Made by a program: the position numbers and the translations under genes
Shown: positions 1 through 7,406 of the stretch, one piece after another
How the letters are laid out: every line of letters starts with the position of its first letter
Position numbering within the stretch: position 1 is the stretch's first letter
The notes under the pieces: generated by a model
What the model was told of the DNA's origin: nothing
Seen by the model: the letters and a program-made list of their open reading frames with translations, nothing else
Database searches by the model: none
Assembly (NCBI GenBank): GCA_041628815.1
Contig: JBFKOL010000157.1
Location: 1 to 9,410, forward strand
Length of the DNA stretch: 9,410 nt
Direction of reading: 5' to 3'
From: JBFKOL01 sp041628815
GTDB lineage: Bacteria; Bacteroidota; Bacteroidia; Chitinophagales; Saprospiraceae

Positions 1-423
1 ATCCAAGGCTCGTCGAGTTAGTCGTTTATCCGGACCATATGAGCCAAACTTGATGGCTCGCTCTTCCCTTCGATACGAAGCCGAGGTAAAGGGGTCATAC
101 ATTTCGATGTGAAGCCTGGGCCTCCATATGCCCCACCACCATGCCCACCGTATCTTTTCACCCAACGTTTTTTCCCAGAGATCAATGGTCAGCCGTGCCG
201 AGGCAAAAGCATGTACGGCATCCAGCTCCAGGTCGGTGTAATCGTCCCGGATAAAATTTCCATCTTGATCAGGTTCCACGTGCATGCCATCGACAATCAA
301 ATACGCATCCCGCGGACCTGCCTTGGGTTTGCCCGGCACCTCCACCTGGTGCGTTTCCCATACCTGGTTATTCATATCCCAAAGACGGATGAGCATCTGG
401 CAACAATCTCGGGCTTCAGGCAT
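1..423 (-). CDS. N-terminal part of a putative metallopeptidase, translationally coupled to the CHAT gene; runs off the window edge
   Basis: Reading the minus strand from an ATG at 423-421 gives 141 codons open to base 1, so the 3' end is missing. The start MPEARDCCQM overlaps the CHAT stop codon by 8 nt, which suggests translational coupling. Later in-frame ATGs at residues 10 and 17 are possible. There is no signal peptide or membrane segment. Residues about 70-141 run LELDAVHAFASARLTIDLWE, then KTLGEKIRW, RLHIEMYDP and SASYRREERAIKFGSYGPD, ending in RRALD. From memory of the families, this resembles the lead-in of thermolysin/fungalysin-like gluzincins: a helix ending in W..LG, a beta strand, NAFY..SERAIRFxYF, then DVVAHExGH. 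The zinc motif would fall just outside the window, so the peptidase call is inference. That it is a real gene is well supported by its open frame and overlap. A non-peptidase CHAT-associated protein remains possible. Confidence 0.6.
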   Translation of the reverse strand, partial: MPEARDCCQMLIRLWDMNNQVWETHQVEVPGKPKAGPRDAYLIVDGMHVEPDQDGNFIRDDYTDLELDAVHAFASARLTIDLWEKTLGEKIRWAWWWGIWRPRLHIEMYDPFTSASYRREERAIKFGSYGPDKRLTRRALD

Positions 424-3400
424 ATTTTGTTGACTTTAACCACCACCCTAAGAGCGATACAGCCAGAAATGACAAACCCACCCACAAGAACCATTTATTG
501 TTTGAACCAGTCACCGGTGAGCTGACGCCGATATGTACGAAGCCCGCCCAGAAAAACGGAACCGCAGATCTCGAGAAGTACGCTACTTCGATGAATGATT
601 TTTTCGCTTCCAGGAGTGCTAGGTTTGTCTGCATACCTTTTTTCAAGTTCTTATAGAAAAGACGTGTGATTTCGCTGGTTTGCATATCATTGACATTCCA
701 TAGGCTCATCATGGTAGCCGGACATCCGGCCTGTGCAAATCCTCTTGCTATGCTGAAGATGCCTTCACCTTCTATTTCTTTGCCTACCCCGGATTCGCAA
801 GCAGACAAGACAGCTAAATGAACATCGTTCAGCTCCATTCCGTACAATTCATAGGCGAGAAGCCTCCCGTCTTCGTTCGCATTGGGTGCATCCCTAAAGT
901 GTAAACTGGAATTCAGTTCGTTTTCTGTATCTCCACTTCCGTGTACTGCCAGGTGTAGTATATGATGTTTTTCTGCTTGCTCCTTAAACACTTCTTCGGT
1001 TGCACGGACACCTTTGTACACACCCACATCGTAACTTTGAAAAATCTCAGCTATGATGTCACACTCAAAAGAAGAACCTACAATTTCAGGAAGGGCAAGG
1101 GAAGATTGATCCTTTGGTTCTTCTCCCACCATATCATGATCTGAAAAGGCCATTGCAAGAATTTTTGGGCTGGATATCTCCTGCCTTTTATTGACCATGT
1201 CCTCGTAGAGCAGGTTCAGACTGTACGTATAGTTGACATCCCTCGTGTGCAATAAATACTGCGCATTTTTAAAATCAGCCTGCCCCGGTGATACAATCAG
1301 CGCCTCGAATGGCAGGAGTGACAAGATTCCGTCCGGGGATACTATTAAACTTTTCGACTCCGTTCCGGAAAGGGGTTCCATTAGTTTGCTGTAGATGTGA
1401 TGAGCTGTTTGCTCATATTTTGCGTAACGATCGGTTGAATTGCTTGCGGAATCACTGGGTTGAGTCCTGGCCAGGTCTTCTAAAAAAGACTTGAGTATCT
1501 CCCGGTCTCCCAGTGAAAAGGGAATGGCGTGTAAGTCAGATCCAATGTCAGTGATGACAATTGCATAAATGATCGTATCCGACCAAAAGTATTCTATGAT
1601 CTGTGTGTTTTGATCCATTTGTTCCTGTACATCATCCAGTGACAACATCGAGCGGAAAGTCTCCGAATAATAGGTCGGAAAGTCCCTGCTCATTCTCTGC
1701 TGAAATGCGGCATATTCATTGTCCAAATCGAATATCTCGGACTGTAGCTCCAGTCGACGAAGGGAATCGGACGCGCCGTTGAGTTTAAACCTCAGTCCTT
1801 CCATTTTGCTGGACATCACAGATTCATATTCCATCAGGCTGTCCGGTATATTGGTGCCGGAAGCTTTTCTCGCCCTGCTTTGGTCACCGTATAATTTGAT
1901 GTAGCGGTTTTTCTCCATCAAATGAAAGGCCAGCTTGGGGTATTGATCATGGGGTTGATCTTGGTGAAGCCTTGCAATCAAACTGAGCGCATGTTCGGCA
2001 TTTGCCCGGTAAAATTGGGCGAGAAAAAGCTTGCTGCGCTCGGCATACAGCGCATTCCTGAATTTGTCGGAAAGCAGTTCGAGAAACTCATACATTTGAA
2101 GGGCTTCGTCCAGTGCCGACGGTTGTTGGTTGGTAAATCCAATTTCAGTGAGAATGAGCGCTTTGGTTGACAAACATTTGTAAACCTGGTCCGGAAATGG
2201 AGTGCTGAAATTTTCCAGCGACATTTCTTGATTAAGATCCGTCAAAGTGGTGTCAATCGCATGAATTGCCGTTTGGATATGGTCCATGCTTTGATCCAAA
2301 TCGTGGTTTGCCAGGTAGTACAGCGCTAACGATTCCGCAATGCTCGACTTTTGGAACTGTGAGTCATTTTCGGAAGCGTAAAAAGATTGTAGTGCCTTCT
2401 CTCCATAATAAATGGCCTTTTCTACATGATGATGATAGAAAAGTACATCGGCATATTGTTCATAACTGTTAATGAGATAATCGTTTTCGGGGGATCCTAA
2501 TTTGGTGCCTCTTGCTATGGCCTCTTCAAACATGTGTATGGCCGTGTTCAGATCATTCAAATAGCCATAGCAGCTCGCCAGGTTGTTGAGTTGGTTGATC
2601 CATTGAGGAGAATCCTTCCCAAATAAAACCGCTTTCATTTCCAGGGACTTCTCAAAGAAACCTCGTGCCTGTTCAAAATCATCCAGATCAAAATAAGCAA
2701 CACCGAGGTTGTCATTTATGAAGGATATTTCTTTAACCGGCGAATAAGGAATGGCTTCGTACATACGCTTGGACGCAAGGCGTACATTCATTGCCCTTGT
2801 CGGATAATGCGCATCGCGCAGGGTTAACCCATAGTAACGATACGCACGTGCCAGCGGCAGGGAAAGCTCACCCAATTGGCTTCTATAAATTTCGATGGCT
2901 TTTTCATGGTGGTATTTCGATTGTTCGAATTGCTCAACCTCACGGTAATATCGACCGAGTTCGTGATGTATTTCTGCAAGATCGAGGTGATCCGGTGGTA
3001 AAGTGTTTTCCCATATTTCCAATGAGCGAATAAATGACGAATCCGCCTTTCCAGTTTTTCCTTTTCCCCATAGCCAATAGATGCCCAGGTAGCAATGCGT
3101 CCGGCCCACTTCAGGGTGATCGGCAGCGAGAAGTGCAGTTCCTTCCTCTAGTGTCCGGTTCAAGGTATTATAGGCAACCGGATACTCGCTCTGTCCCAGT
3201 TCGGCACGTGCTTTTTTGTTCAAACTATAGATATATCCTTCCCAGTCTCCCTGTTCTTTGAATTTTATGGCAAGTCGTTCAAATTTTGGCCAAGCTTTTT
3301 CCCACTCCCATACCATGATCAATGAATCCGCTTCCCTTACCTGGGGATTTTTCTTGAAGTTGTTGTTATGATCCGGGTTAATTGTTTGTGCCTGGATAAA

Positions 3401-3457
3401 ACCGGGTGGTCCTACGAGTAAAACAAAGGTGAGATAAATGAAAAGACCCCAGTACAT
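416..3457 (-). CDS. Secreted, membrane-anchored TPR-CHAT domain protein (caspase-like protease)
   Basis: The protein is 1013 aa from the ATG at 3457. Residues 1-24 (MYWGLFIYLTFVLLVGPP..IQAQ) form a signal peptide, although it lacks a basic n-region. Residues about 40-500 hold repeated TPR-like hairpins, for example NLGVAYFDLDDFEQARGFFE near 250. A charged helical linker (about 540-590) follows, then a CHAT domain (about 600-980). The caspase-type dyad is intact: His839 in LHLAVHG and Cys887 in VLSACESG, followed by GEGIFSIARGFAQAG and SLWNV. A membrane segment (WFLWVGLSFLAVSLLGWWL, about 989-1007) ends the chain with a short basic tail. CHAT is a clan CD peptidase domain; TPRs usually bind partners or regulate it. 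The predicted topology puts the protease in the periplasm, anchored in the inner membrane. The frame extends to a TTG at 3598 (1060 aa, one extra hydrophobic stretch), but the ATG is preferred because a promoter candidate lies just upstream. It overlaps the next gene by 8 nt. Confidence 0.9.
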   Translation of the reverse strand: MYWGLFIYLTFVLLVGPPGFIQAQTINPDHNNNFKKNPQVREADSLIMVWEWEKAWPKFERLAIKFKEQGDWEGYIYSLNKKARAELGQSEYPVAYNTLNRTLEEGTALLAADHPEVGRTHCYLGIYWLWGKGKTGKADSSFIRSLEIWENTLPPDHLDLAEIHHELGRYYREVEQFEQSKYHHEKAIEIYRSQLGELSLPLARAYRYYGLTLRDAHYPTRAMNVRLASKRMYEAIPYSPVKEISFINDNLGVAYFDLDDFEQARGFFEKSLEMKAVLFGKDSPQWINQLNNLASCYGYLNDLNTAIHMFEEAIARGTKLGSPENDYLINSYEQYADVLFYHHHVEKAIYYGEKALQSFYASENDSQFQKSSIAESLALYYLANHDLDQSMDHIQTAIHAIDTTLTDLNQEMSLENFSTPFPDQVYKCLSTKALILTEIGFTNQQPSALDEALQMYEFLELLSDKFRNALYAERSKLFLAQFYRANAEHALSLIARLHQDQPHDQYPKLAFHLMEKNRYIKLYGDQSRARKASGTNIPDSLMEYESVMSSKMEGLRFKLNGASDSLRRLELQSEIFDLDNEYAAFQQRMSRDFPTYYSETFRSMLSLDDVQEQMDQNTQIIEYFWSDTIIYAIVITDIGSDLHAIPFSLGDREILKSFLEDLARTQPSDSASNSTDRYAKYEQTAHHIYSKLMEPLSGTESKSLIVSPDGILSLLPFEALIVSPGQADFKNAQYLLHTRDVNYTYSLNLLYEDMVNKRQEISSPKILAMAFSDHDMVGEEPKDQSSLALPEIVGSSFECDIIAEIFQSYDVGVYKGVRATEEVFKEQAEKHHILHLAVHGSGDTENELNSSLHFRDAPNANEDGRLLAYELYGMELNDVHLAVLSACESGVGKEIEGEGIFSIARGFAQAGCPATMMSLWNVNDMQTSEITRLFYKNLKKGMQTNLALLEAKKSFIEVAYFSRSAVPFFWAGFVHIGVSSPVTGSNNKWFLWVGLSFLAVSLLGWWLKSTKYA

Positions 3458-3482
3458 GATATAGGGAGATGCGTGCCTTGTA

Positions 3483-3514
3483 TAAAAATAACCAAAATCC
3501 AACAGTGCGGCAAA
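3483..3514 (-). promoter_or_regulatory. Candidate Bacteroidota-type promoter of the CHAT gene
   Basis: On the minus strand, TTTG (3514-3511) is followed by exactly 20 nt and then TATTTTTA (3490-3483). This is close to the Bacteroidota primary sigma consensus TTTG-N19/21-TAnnTTTG, with only the last G missing. Transcription would begin near 3476, giving a leader of about 20 nt before the ATG at 3457. This argues against the TTG start at 3598, which lies upstream of the promoter. The match is by eye in AT-rich DNA and could be chance. Confidence 0.4.
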
Positions 3515-3833
3515 GTGAAGTAAAAGTATTAGGATTGAGATCGAGGTCCTAATGATTCTATAAAGCGGTAATTCGAATTTCTTTCTATATCGAACCAAGT
3601 CAAATGAGTTAAGATATGATTCCGAATCATTACTGTCCGGTTAAATCTCAAACGACCCTATTCTGTTGATCTAAGTAGATGATAATCAGCATTCGTTGTT
3701 TTCGATCTAAAATGTAACTCCCCTCATTGTTATTTCAATTCGGTTCATTGGCACTCAAGTGCAATTTTCAATGTATTTCTTGTTGATATCACCTTTTACC
3801 AAGAATGACCTGTGCTGCTGCCAATGGCGATCA

Positions 3834-3849
3834 GGAGTAAAAATACTCC
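3834..3849. repeat. Perfect 6-bp stem hairpin GGAGTA/TACTCC
   Basis: GGAGTA (3834-3839), loop AAAA, TACTCC (3844-3849). Read on the minus strand the loop is UUUU. It is the first of three clustered hairpins. Confidence 0.55.
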
Positions 3850-3870
3850 CGCCGAAATGGCCTTCAACAC

Positions 3871-3886
3871 ATTGCCTTTCGGCAAT
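3871..3886 (-). repeat. Hairpin with a GNRA (GAAA) tetraloop on the minus strand
   Basis: On the minus strand ATTGCC, GAAA, GGCAAT forms a perfect 6-bp stem closed by a GAAA loop. GNRA tetraloops are typical of structured RNAs, so if this strand is transcribed the element could be functional. On the plus strand the loop is UUUC, which is less typical. Confidence 0.5.
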
Positions 3887-3934
3887 TTCCTTCACCGATG
3901 TTCAGTCATCCTCGCTATCGCTCAGTCACGTAGC

Positions 3935-3963
3935 GCCCGCCTGCGGACGGGCAGGCCTGCCCG
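3935..3963. repeat. GC-rich palindrome cluster (REP-like)
   Basis: GCCCG (3935-3939) can pair with CGGGC (3948-3952). The latter begins a perfect 16-bp palindrome, CGGGCAGGCCTGCCCG, at 3948-3963, giving three mutually exclusive arms. AGCG and CGCT flanks add an outer stem on the minus strand. The GC content is far above that of the surrounding DNA, as in REP-like intergenic repeats. No RAYT transposase is present in the window. Confidence 0.6.
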
Positions 3964-4406
3964 CTGCCATAATTCACTTGTACAAGCGCAGGCGGGGCTT
4001 ATCCTGCGCATTTACCGTTTTAAGAAGAAGTATTTCCAAGATATATAGGCTTTAGGGTGGTTTCGCCTGCAAAAAGCAGGATGGAGAAGCAGGTGTTTTT
4101 CTATTCCGAATCCATTTAAGCATAACCCTTCGAGCCTGAAACGGTGCTCATTTCCCGCCATATTCAGCAGCACGAGCTTTTGTGCACTTCCCGCCTTCCA
4201 TAGCAAGTATTGCGGCGGACAGGTTGGCGGTCAAAAGTGTAAGAAGAAACAAGTTGGCCGATTCCCCGGACAACAATGGTTCCGAATTCAGAGTTTGAAT
4301 CCAGTATAATGCCTCCTGAAATCGTCACTTTTTAACATCCTCCGACCTTAGATGCAAGGTGCAACCTATTATTAACCACTTCCTTCTGTCAATCACAGAA
4401 CTGCCG

Positions 4407-4438
4407 TTTGTCGCTCTTAATGACAACCGCTATTTTCA
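4407..4438 (+). promoter_or_regulatory. Candidate promoter of the secreted ABM gene
   Basis: TTTG (4407-4410), 20 nt, then TATTTTCA (4431-4438). The spacing fits the Bacteroidota TTTG-N19/21-TAnnTTTG form, but the second box matches only partly. It would give a leader of about 30 nt before the ATG at 4475. This is weak evidence on its own. Confidence 0.3.
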
Positions 4439-4474
4439 TACTCTTTGATATTCAAAACCTAAATCTTTTCAGAC

Positions 4475-4890
4475 ATGAAATCTTTTCTCTGCATCCTCCT
4501 TGGTACCACCCTTATTTCGATTCACAACTTGAACGGACAAGCCTACAATGGGCATTGCAAGTAACGGCGACACTGAAAATTCACGAAGAGCAAATGGACA
4601 ATTTCAAAGCCCTGGCAAAGCAATGTATTGCCACCGTCAAGGAAAAAAATACCGGCACCCTACAATACGACTGGTTTTTGGACGAAGTCAACAGACGGTG
4701 CATCGTGCGCGAAAAGTATGCCAGCTCAGATGCTGTGTTGGAGTATATGGGTAACCTGGGCGATCTGTTGGGCCAATTGTTGGCTACCTGTACGTTGGAG
4801 ATAGAAGTCTTCGGGACGCCTTCTCAGGCACTGATTGATGCTACGGCAGAAATGGCCATAAAGGTCTATCCTTATTTCGGCGGACTGTGA
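4475..4890 (+). CDS. Secreted ABM-fold (putative quinol monooxygenase-like) protein with an apparent frameshift
   Basis: The ATG at 4475 starts MKSFLCILLGTTLISIHNL, ending NGQA, a typical Bacteroidota signal peptide. That frame stops at TAA 4562-4564. The antibiotic-biosynthesis-monooxygenase domain lies in the neighbouring frame from about 4553 to the TGA at 4888-4890: ALQVTATLKIHEEQMDNFKA, later KEKNTGTLQYDWF, CIVREKYASSDAVLEYMGN, EIEVFGTPSQALID and VYPYFGGL. This full-length domain of about 110 aa matches the ferredoxin-like dimeric ABM/YgiN-type family, whose members oxidise quinols or small aromatics without a cofactor; the substrate here is unknown. One extra G in the GGG run at 4550-4552 would join the two parts as GQAYNGALQVTATL. 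The domain frame alone opens only from TTG 4408 or ATG 4420 with an unnatural N-terminus. It is therefore a sequencing error, a recent pseudogene or a slippage site. The domain itself shows no further decay. Confidence 0.75.
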
Positions 4891-4894
4891 AATA

Positions 4895-4904
4895 AACTTA
4901 AGTT
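4895..4904. repeat. 10-bp palindrome between convergent genes
   Basis: AACTTAAGTT is a perfect palindrome just after the ABM stop codon, in the 104-bp gap before the convergent acyltransferase end. It has no GC-rich stem or U-tract, so it is not called a terminator. Confidence 0.3.
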
Positions 4905-4994
4905 GATCTGTTTCCGCCCGAATCAGCCAAAGAAGTTTCGCAACATTTCGACGAGTGGACTTAACGGATAGATACAGACCATGGCCCGTAAAAT

Positions 4995-6125
4995 TCAAAC
5001 CTTCTTTACCGATTTCAATCCCATGACCGGCCAAATCCATTTGATCCTCCTAATAACAAATTCATAGATGAGGAAAGTGCCCAGGAAGGTGCCCACGGCG
5101 AGGCAAGCAACCTCTAGGTAAAGTGGTAGCGACACCTTCAAAAGTACATATGCCAAAAGAATTGTAACGGTCTGGTGCAAAATGTAAAAAGGATACACCG
5201 CCCTGTTGGCATACGATAAATTGGCTGATGGTCGGTTCAGGTATTGGGCGCCGTATCCAAAAATGGCGAGGATCCATGACCAGCCGTTGACAACGGTAAC
5301 GATCGCTTCGATGAAATGCACCGCGATCCCGTCCTCGAGAAAGGACCATATCGCCACCCTGGTCAGAAAAGCGGCTATACCGATCACCAGCGCGGTGGAT
5401 TTGATCCTGTCCACAGCTTTCCACCAGCTTTTTTCGGCTGAAAGCAGGACAAAACCCAGGAGAAAAAGATAACCATAACTGGTCAGGGCAAACCAATCGC
5501 CGACAAAGGCATGGGTGACTTCAAAGAAGGGTTCCATGAAGGCTTCGAATAAATAAATGGGGATGACTAAAAGATATAAACCCCATTTACGCTCGAGGAC
5601 TTTGTTTATCCAGGACTGGAAACGGGATAACCTTCCATGCTTGAGGCGAATAAAAAACGGCGTAAGTACCAGGGAGTAGAAAAGAAGGTAGGGAAGAAAC
5701 CACAGGTGATGCCATGAAATGTTGCCCGAGGGATAGACCCCTGAAAAAGCATCATGCATCAGAAAATGCAAGTAATTATAGGCATAACCATCGTTGACCA
5801 CCCTTTCGATAAAAACCTGCGGGGGCACAATGACCAGCATACCGAATATCAGCGGGATACCCAGGCGGTACAATCTTTCGCGGACATAGGTGCCTGAGCT
5901 CCTGAACCCAAGGGCATACCAGGTGCCCATACCGGATACGACAAACAATATGGGCAACCGCCATTGGTTGATGAACAGCATTGGCCACCTGAACCATCCT
6001 ATGGTTGTCTCATTTTTGATGTGCCACCCCCAGGGGACGTAAAACATACCCACGTGGTAAATGATCAACAAACCGAATACCAAAACCCTGATCCAATCCA
6101 GGTCGTGCCGTCTGATTTTTTTCAT
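4995..6125 (-). CDS. Acyltransferase family 3 (OafA/YrhL-like) integral membrane protein
   Basis: The protein is 376 aa from an ATG at 6125, a usual length for the family, with about ten hydrophobic membrane segments. Family hallmarks are the charged N-terminus RRHDLDWIRV leading into TM1 with His24 (IIYHVGMF), the putative catalytic region; FVVSGMGTW (61-69); the RERLYRLGIPLIFG loop (82-95); WHHLWFLPYLLFYS (138-151), equivalent to the family HLWFL motif; and PFYILHQTV (312-320) in the last helices. Members transfer acyl groups, usually acetyl, across the inner membrane onto sugars, lipids or other envelope molecules; the acceptor here cannot be told from sequence. Its start lies 94 bp downstream of the AraC-type gene on the same strand, so co-transcription or direct regulation is plausible. 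It converges with the ABM gene. Confidence 0.88.
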   Translation of the reverse strand: MKKIRRHDLDWIRVLVFGLLIIYHVGMFYVPWGWHIKNETTIGWFRWPMLFINQWRLPILFVVSGMGTWYALGFRSSGTYVRERLYRLGIPLIFGMLVIVPPQVFIERVVNDGYAYNYLHFLMHDAFSGVYPSGNISWHHLWFLPYLLFYSLVLTPFFIRLKHGRLSRFQSWINKVLERKWGLYLLVIPIYLFEAFMEPFFEVTHAFVGDWFALTSYGYLFLLGFVLLSAEKSWWKAVDRIKSTALVIGIAAFLTRVAIWSFLEDGIAVHFIEAIVTVVNGWSWILAIFGYGAQYLNRPSANLSYANRAVYPFYILHQTVTILLAYVLLKVSLPLYLEVACLAVGTFLGTFLIYEFVIRRIKWIWPVMGLKSVKKV

Positions 6126-6192
6126 GATTCAATACTTTGCACCAAAACTGGATCATCTGTCAAAAGGAACCAAAAATAACGGGTGCGAAGGA

Positions 6193-6214
6193 GTACGGAA
6201 TTACAATGCCGTAC
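6193..6214 (-). repeat. Hairpin just after the AraC gene stop
   Basis: GTACGG (6193-6198) and CCGTAC (6209-6214) form a perfect 6-bp stem with a 10-nt loop, in the 94-bp gap between the regulator and the acyltransferase. There is no U-tract immediately after it on the minus strand, so it is more likely an attenuating or RNA-stabilising stem than a strong terminator. Confidence 0.4.
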
Positions 6215-6219
6215 CAGAT

Positions 6220-7398
6220 TCAGCTTTTTTCCTTCGATTTGACATAGATTGATGGTGTGGTACCTGTCACTTTTCTGAAAGCCTGGTAGAAGGCGGATTT
6301 GGATTTAAAGCCCACACTCTTGCCAATTCCCTCAATATTGATATGGCTGTAGGCCGGGTCCTGCAGGTAGGAAATGGCGCGTTGGACCCTGAATTGATTG
6401 ATGAAATCGTTGAAGTTGATGCCAAGTTCTGAATTGATTGCCTGCGAAATATAGGTTGACGGCATGCCCATTTGGTCTGACAATTGCTTGAGCGTTACCT
6501 GCTGCTGTATTGCGAATCCGGTTTCATTGATGAATGCGTTGATTTCGTGCAGCGTCGCCCCCGGACTATTGGCCATGCCGGAAGAGTGGTATTTCTCATT
6601 CAGCCAGGTCTGCCTGAATATGCCCGAGGACGATGAAAAAAAATAGTTGGACATCAGGACAAAGAGGGTAAATACGATGGCAAAATAAGGGTCACCAAGG
6701 TCGGTGTCATAGGCTATGAATACTACCGAGAGGACCAGGGTCAACACCGCAAAGACTATAATTGTATTTCTCGAAAAAGCCAGTTTGTTGATCAACGGAT
6801 GCTGAACGGCCGTTTTGTTTTTTCTTCCTCTTATCAACCTGAAGGATAATAGGGTATAAAAAGAGTACGAAAGTATAATGGCCTCGTGCAGGTTGGTCTT
6901 GCCAAAATGATACAGCGGCTGAAACGCGTTGTACTGCGTTTTGACAAAGGGCAGGTCGGGGTGAAACCCCGCTATGTAGGCATTCAGTTTGACGGCTTCA
7001 CTTTCGATCATAAACCCGATCTGGGTTATGAAATAAACAGCAGGAAGGATAAAATGGACCCATTGCCTGCGCCACTTGACTTTTTGTTCGATCAGCGCGG
7101 TATGTAGAAAGAGGTAGATAAACGGACCCAGTGCCAACGCTATGAACTCCGTACTGTCGTTGAGAAACAATACGTGCTTCATCAGTCCGGTATAACACAG
7201 GTAGATGTCCAGCGAAATCAGGCTCGCGCTGAAGATCAGCAATCCAAAAAAGAGCAGCGGCCCTTTTTCTCTTTTCAAGTTGCCGGCGATGGTCAGCGAA
7301 AGATAGATCCCCATCGCGACGCCAACCAGCATGATGGTGCTGAGTCCGTCGTGGACGATGGGTATCTGATCTTTTATAGCCTGGACCTGTGTTTCCAA
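6220..7398 (-). CDS. AraC-family transcriptional regulator with N-terminal multi-pass membrane sensor
   Basis: The protein is 392 aa in the longest form. Residues about 23-255 contain roughly seven hydrophobic segments, for example TIMLVGVAMGIYLSLTIAG, LLFFGLLIFSASLISLDIYL and YFAIVFTLFVLMSNYFF. Residues about 283-388 are an AraC/XylS double helix-turn-helix: VTLKQLSDQMGMPSTYISQA for the first, then INIEGIGKSVGFKSKSAFYQ and FRKVTGTTPSIYV for the second, the family signature. Such fusions are common in Bacteroidota and presumably couple a membrane-sensed signal to DNA binding. The ligand is unknown. The long form starts with TTG (7398), no in-frame ATG lies upstream before a stop, and the next ATG is residue 23 (7332). 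TM1 would begin right at that ATG, so either start is possible. The acyltransferase directly downstream is the obvious candidate target. Confidence 0.88.
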   Translation of the reverse strand: METQVQAIKDQIPIVHDGLSTIMLVGVAMGIYLSLTIAGNLKREKGPLLFFGLLIFSASLISLDIYLCYTGLMKHVLFLNDSTEFIALALGPFIYLFLHTALIEQKVKWRRQWVHFILPAVYFITQIGFMIESEAVKLNAYIAGFHPDLPFVKTQYNAFQPLYHFGKTNLHEAIILSYSFYTLLSFRLIRGRKNKTAVQHPLINKLAFSRNTIIVFAVLTLVLSVVFIAYDTDLGDPYFAIVFTLFVLMSNYFFSSSSGIFRQTWLNEKYHSSGMANSPGATLHEINAFINETGFAIQQQVTLKQLSDQMGMPSTYISQAINSELGINFNDFINQFRVQRAISYLQDPAYSHINIEGIGKSVGFKSKSAFYQAFRKVTGTTPSIYVKSKEKS

Positions 7399-7406
7399 AT
7401 GATGCG

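Larger units (their letters stand above)
3599..4406. other. Long gene-free region between the CHAT gene and the ABM gene, with a hairpin cluster
   Basis: No open frame here has a credible start, composition or family resemblance. Frames of 60-100 codons exist on both strands but look like chance frames. The notable content is a cluster of inverted repeats at 3834-3963. A smaller hairpin lies at 4066-4080 (CCTGC, AAAAA, GCAGG). The strip 4080-4330 on the minus strand gives mixed-frame protein-like stretches such as ANLFLLTLLTANLSAAILA, broken by stops in every frame. It could be a decayed gene, but I cannot identify it. Confidence 0.5.

Noticed and set aside
109..525. 138-codon plus-strand frame at the left edge
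   Set aside because: It lies opposite the partial peptidase-like gene and the CHAT 3' end, is Pro/Cys-rich at its start and has no family resemblance; it is a shadow frame.
3808..3876. Short minus-strand peptide VLKAISAGVFLLLIAIGSST with a GTG start, resembling a signal peptide
   Set aside because: About 24 codons, non-ATG start, and it overlaps the inverted repeats that better explain the sequence.
3759..4055. Overlapping 98- and 78-codon plus-strand frames
   Set aside because: They run through the hairpin cluster, give low-complexity Cys/Arg-rich protein and have no credible domain.
4012..4206. 64-codon minus-strand frame
   Set aside because: No signal peptide, domain or operon context; composition is not convincing. 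Kept only as part of the possible remnant.
4726..5040. 104-codon minus-strand frame across the end of the ABM gene
   Set aside because: It lies opposite the ABM domain and overlaps the acyltransferase 3' end, with no features of its own.
5062..5496. 144-codon minus-strand frame inside the acyltransferase gene
   Set aside because: It is an out-of-frame shadow of a well-supported multi-pass membrane protein.
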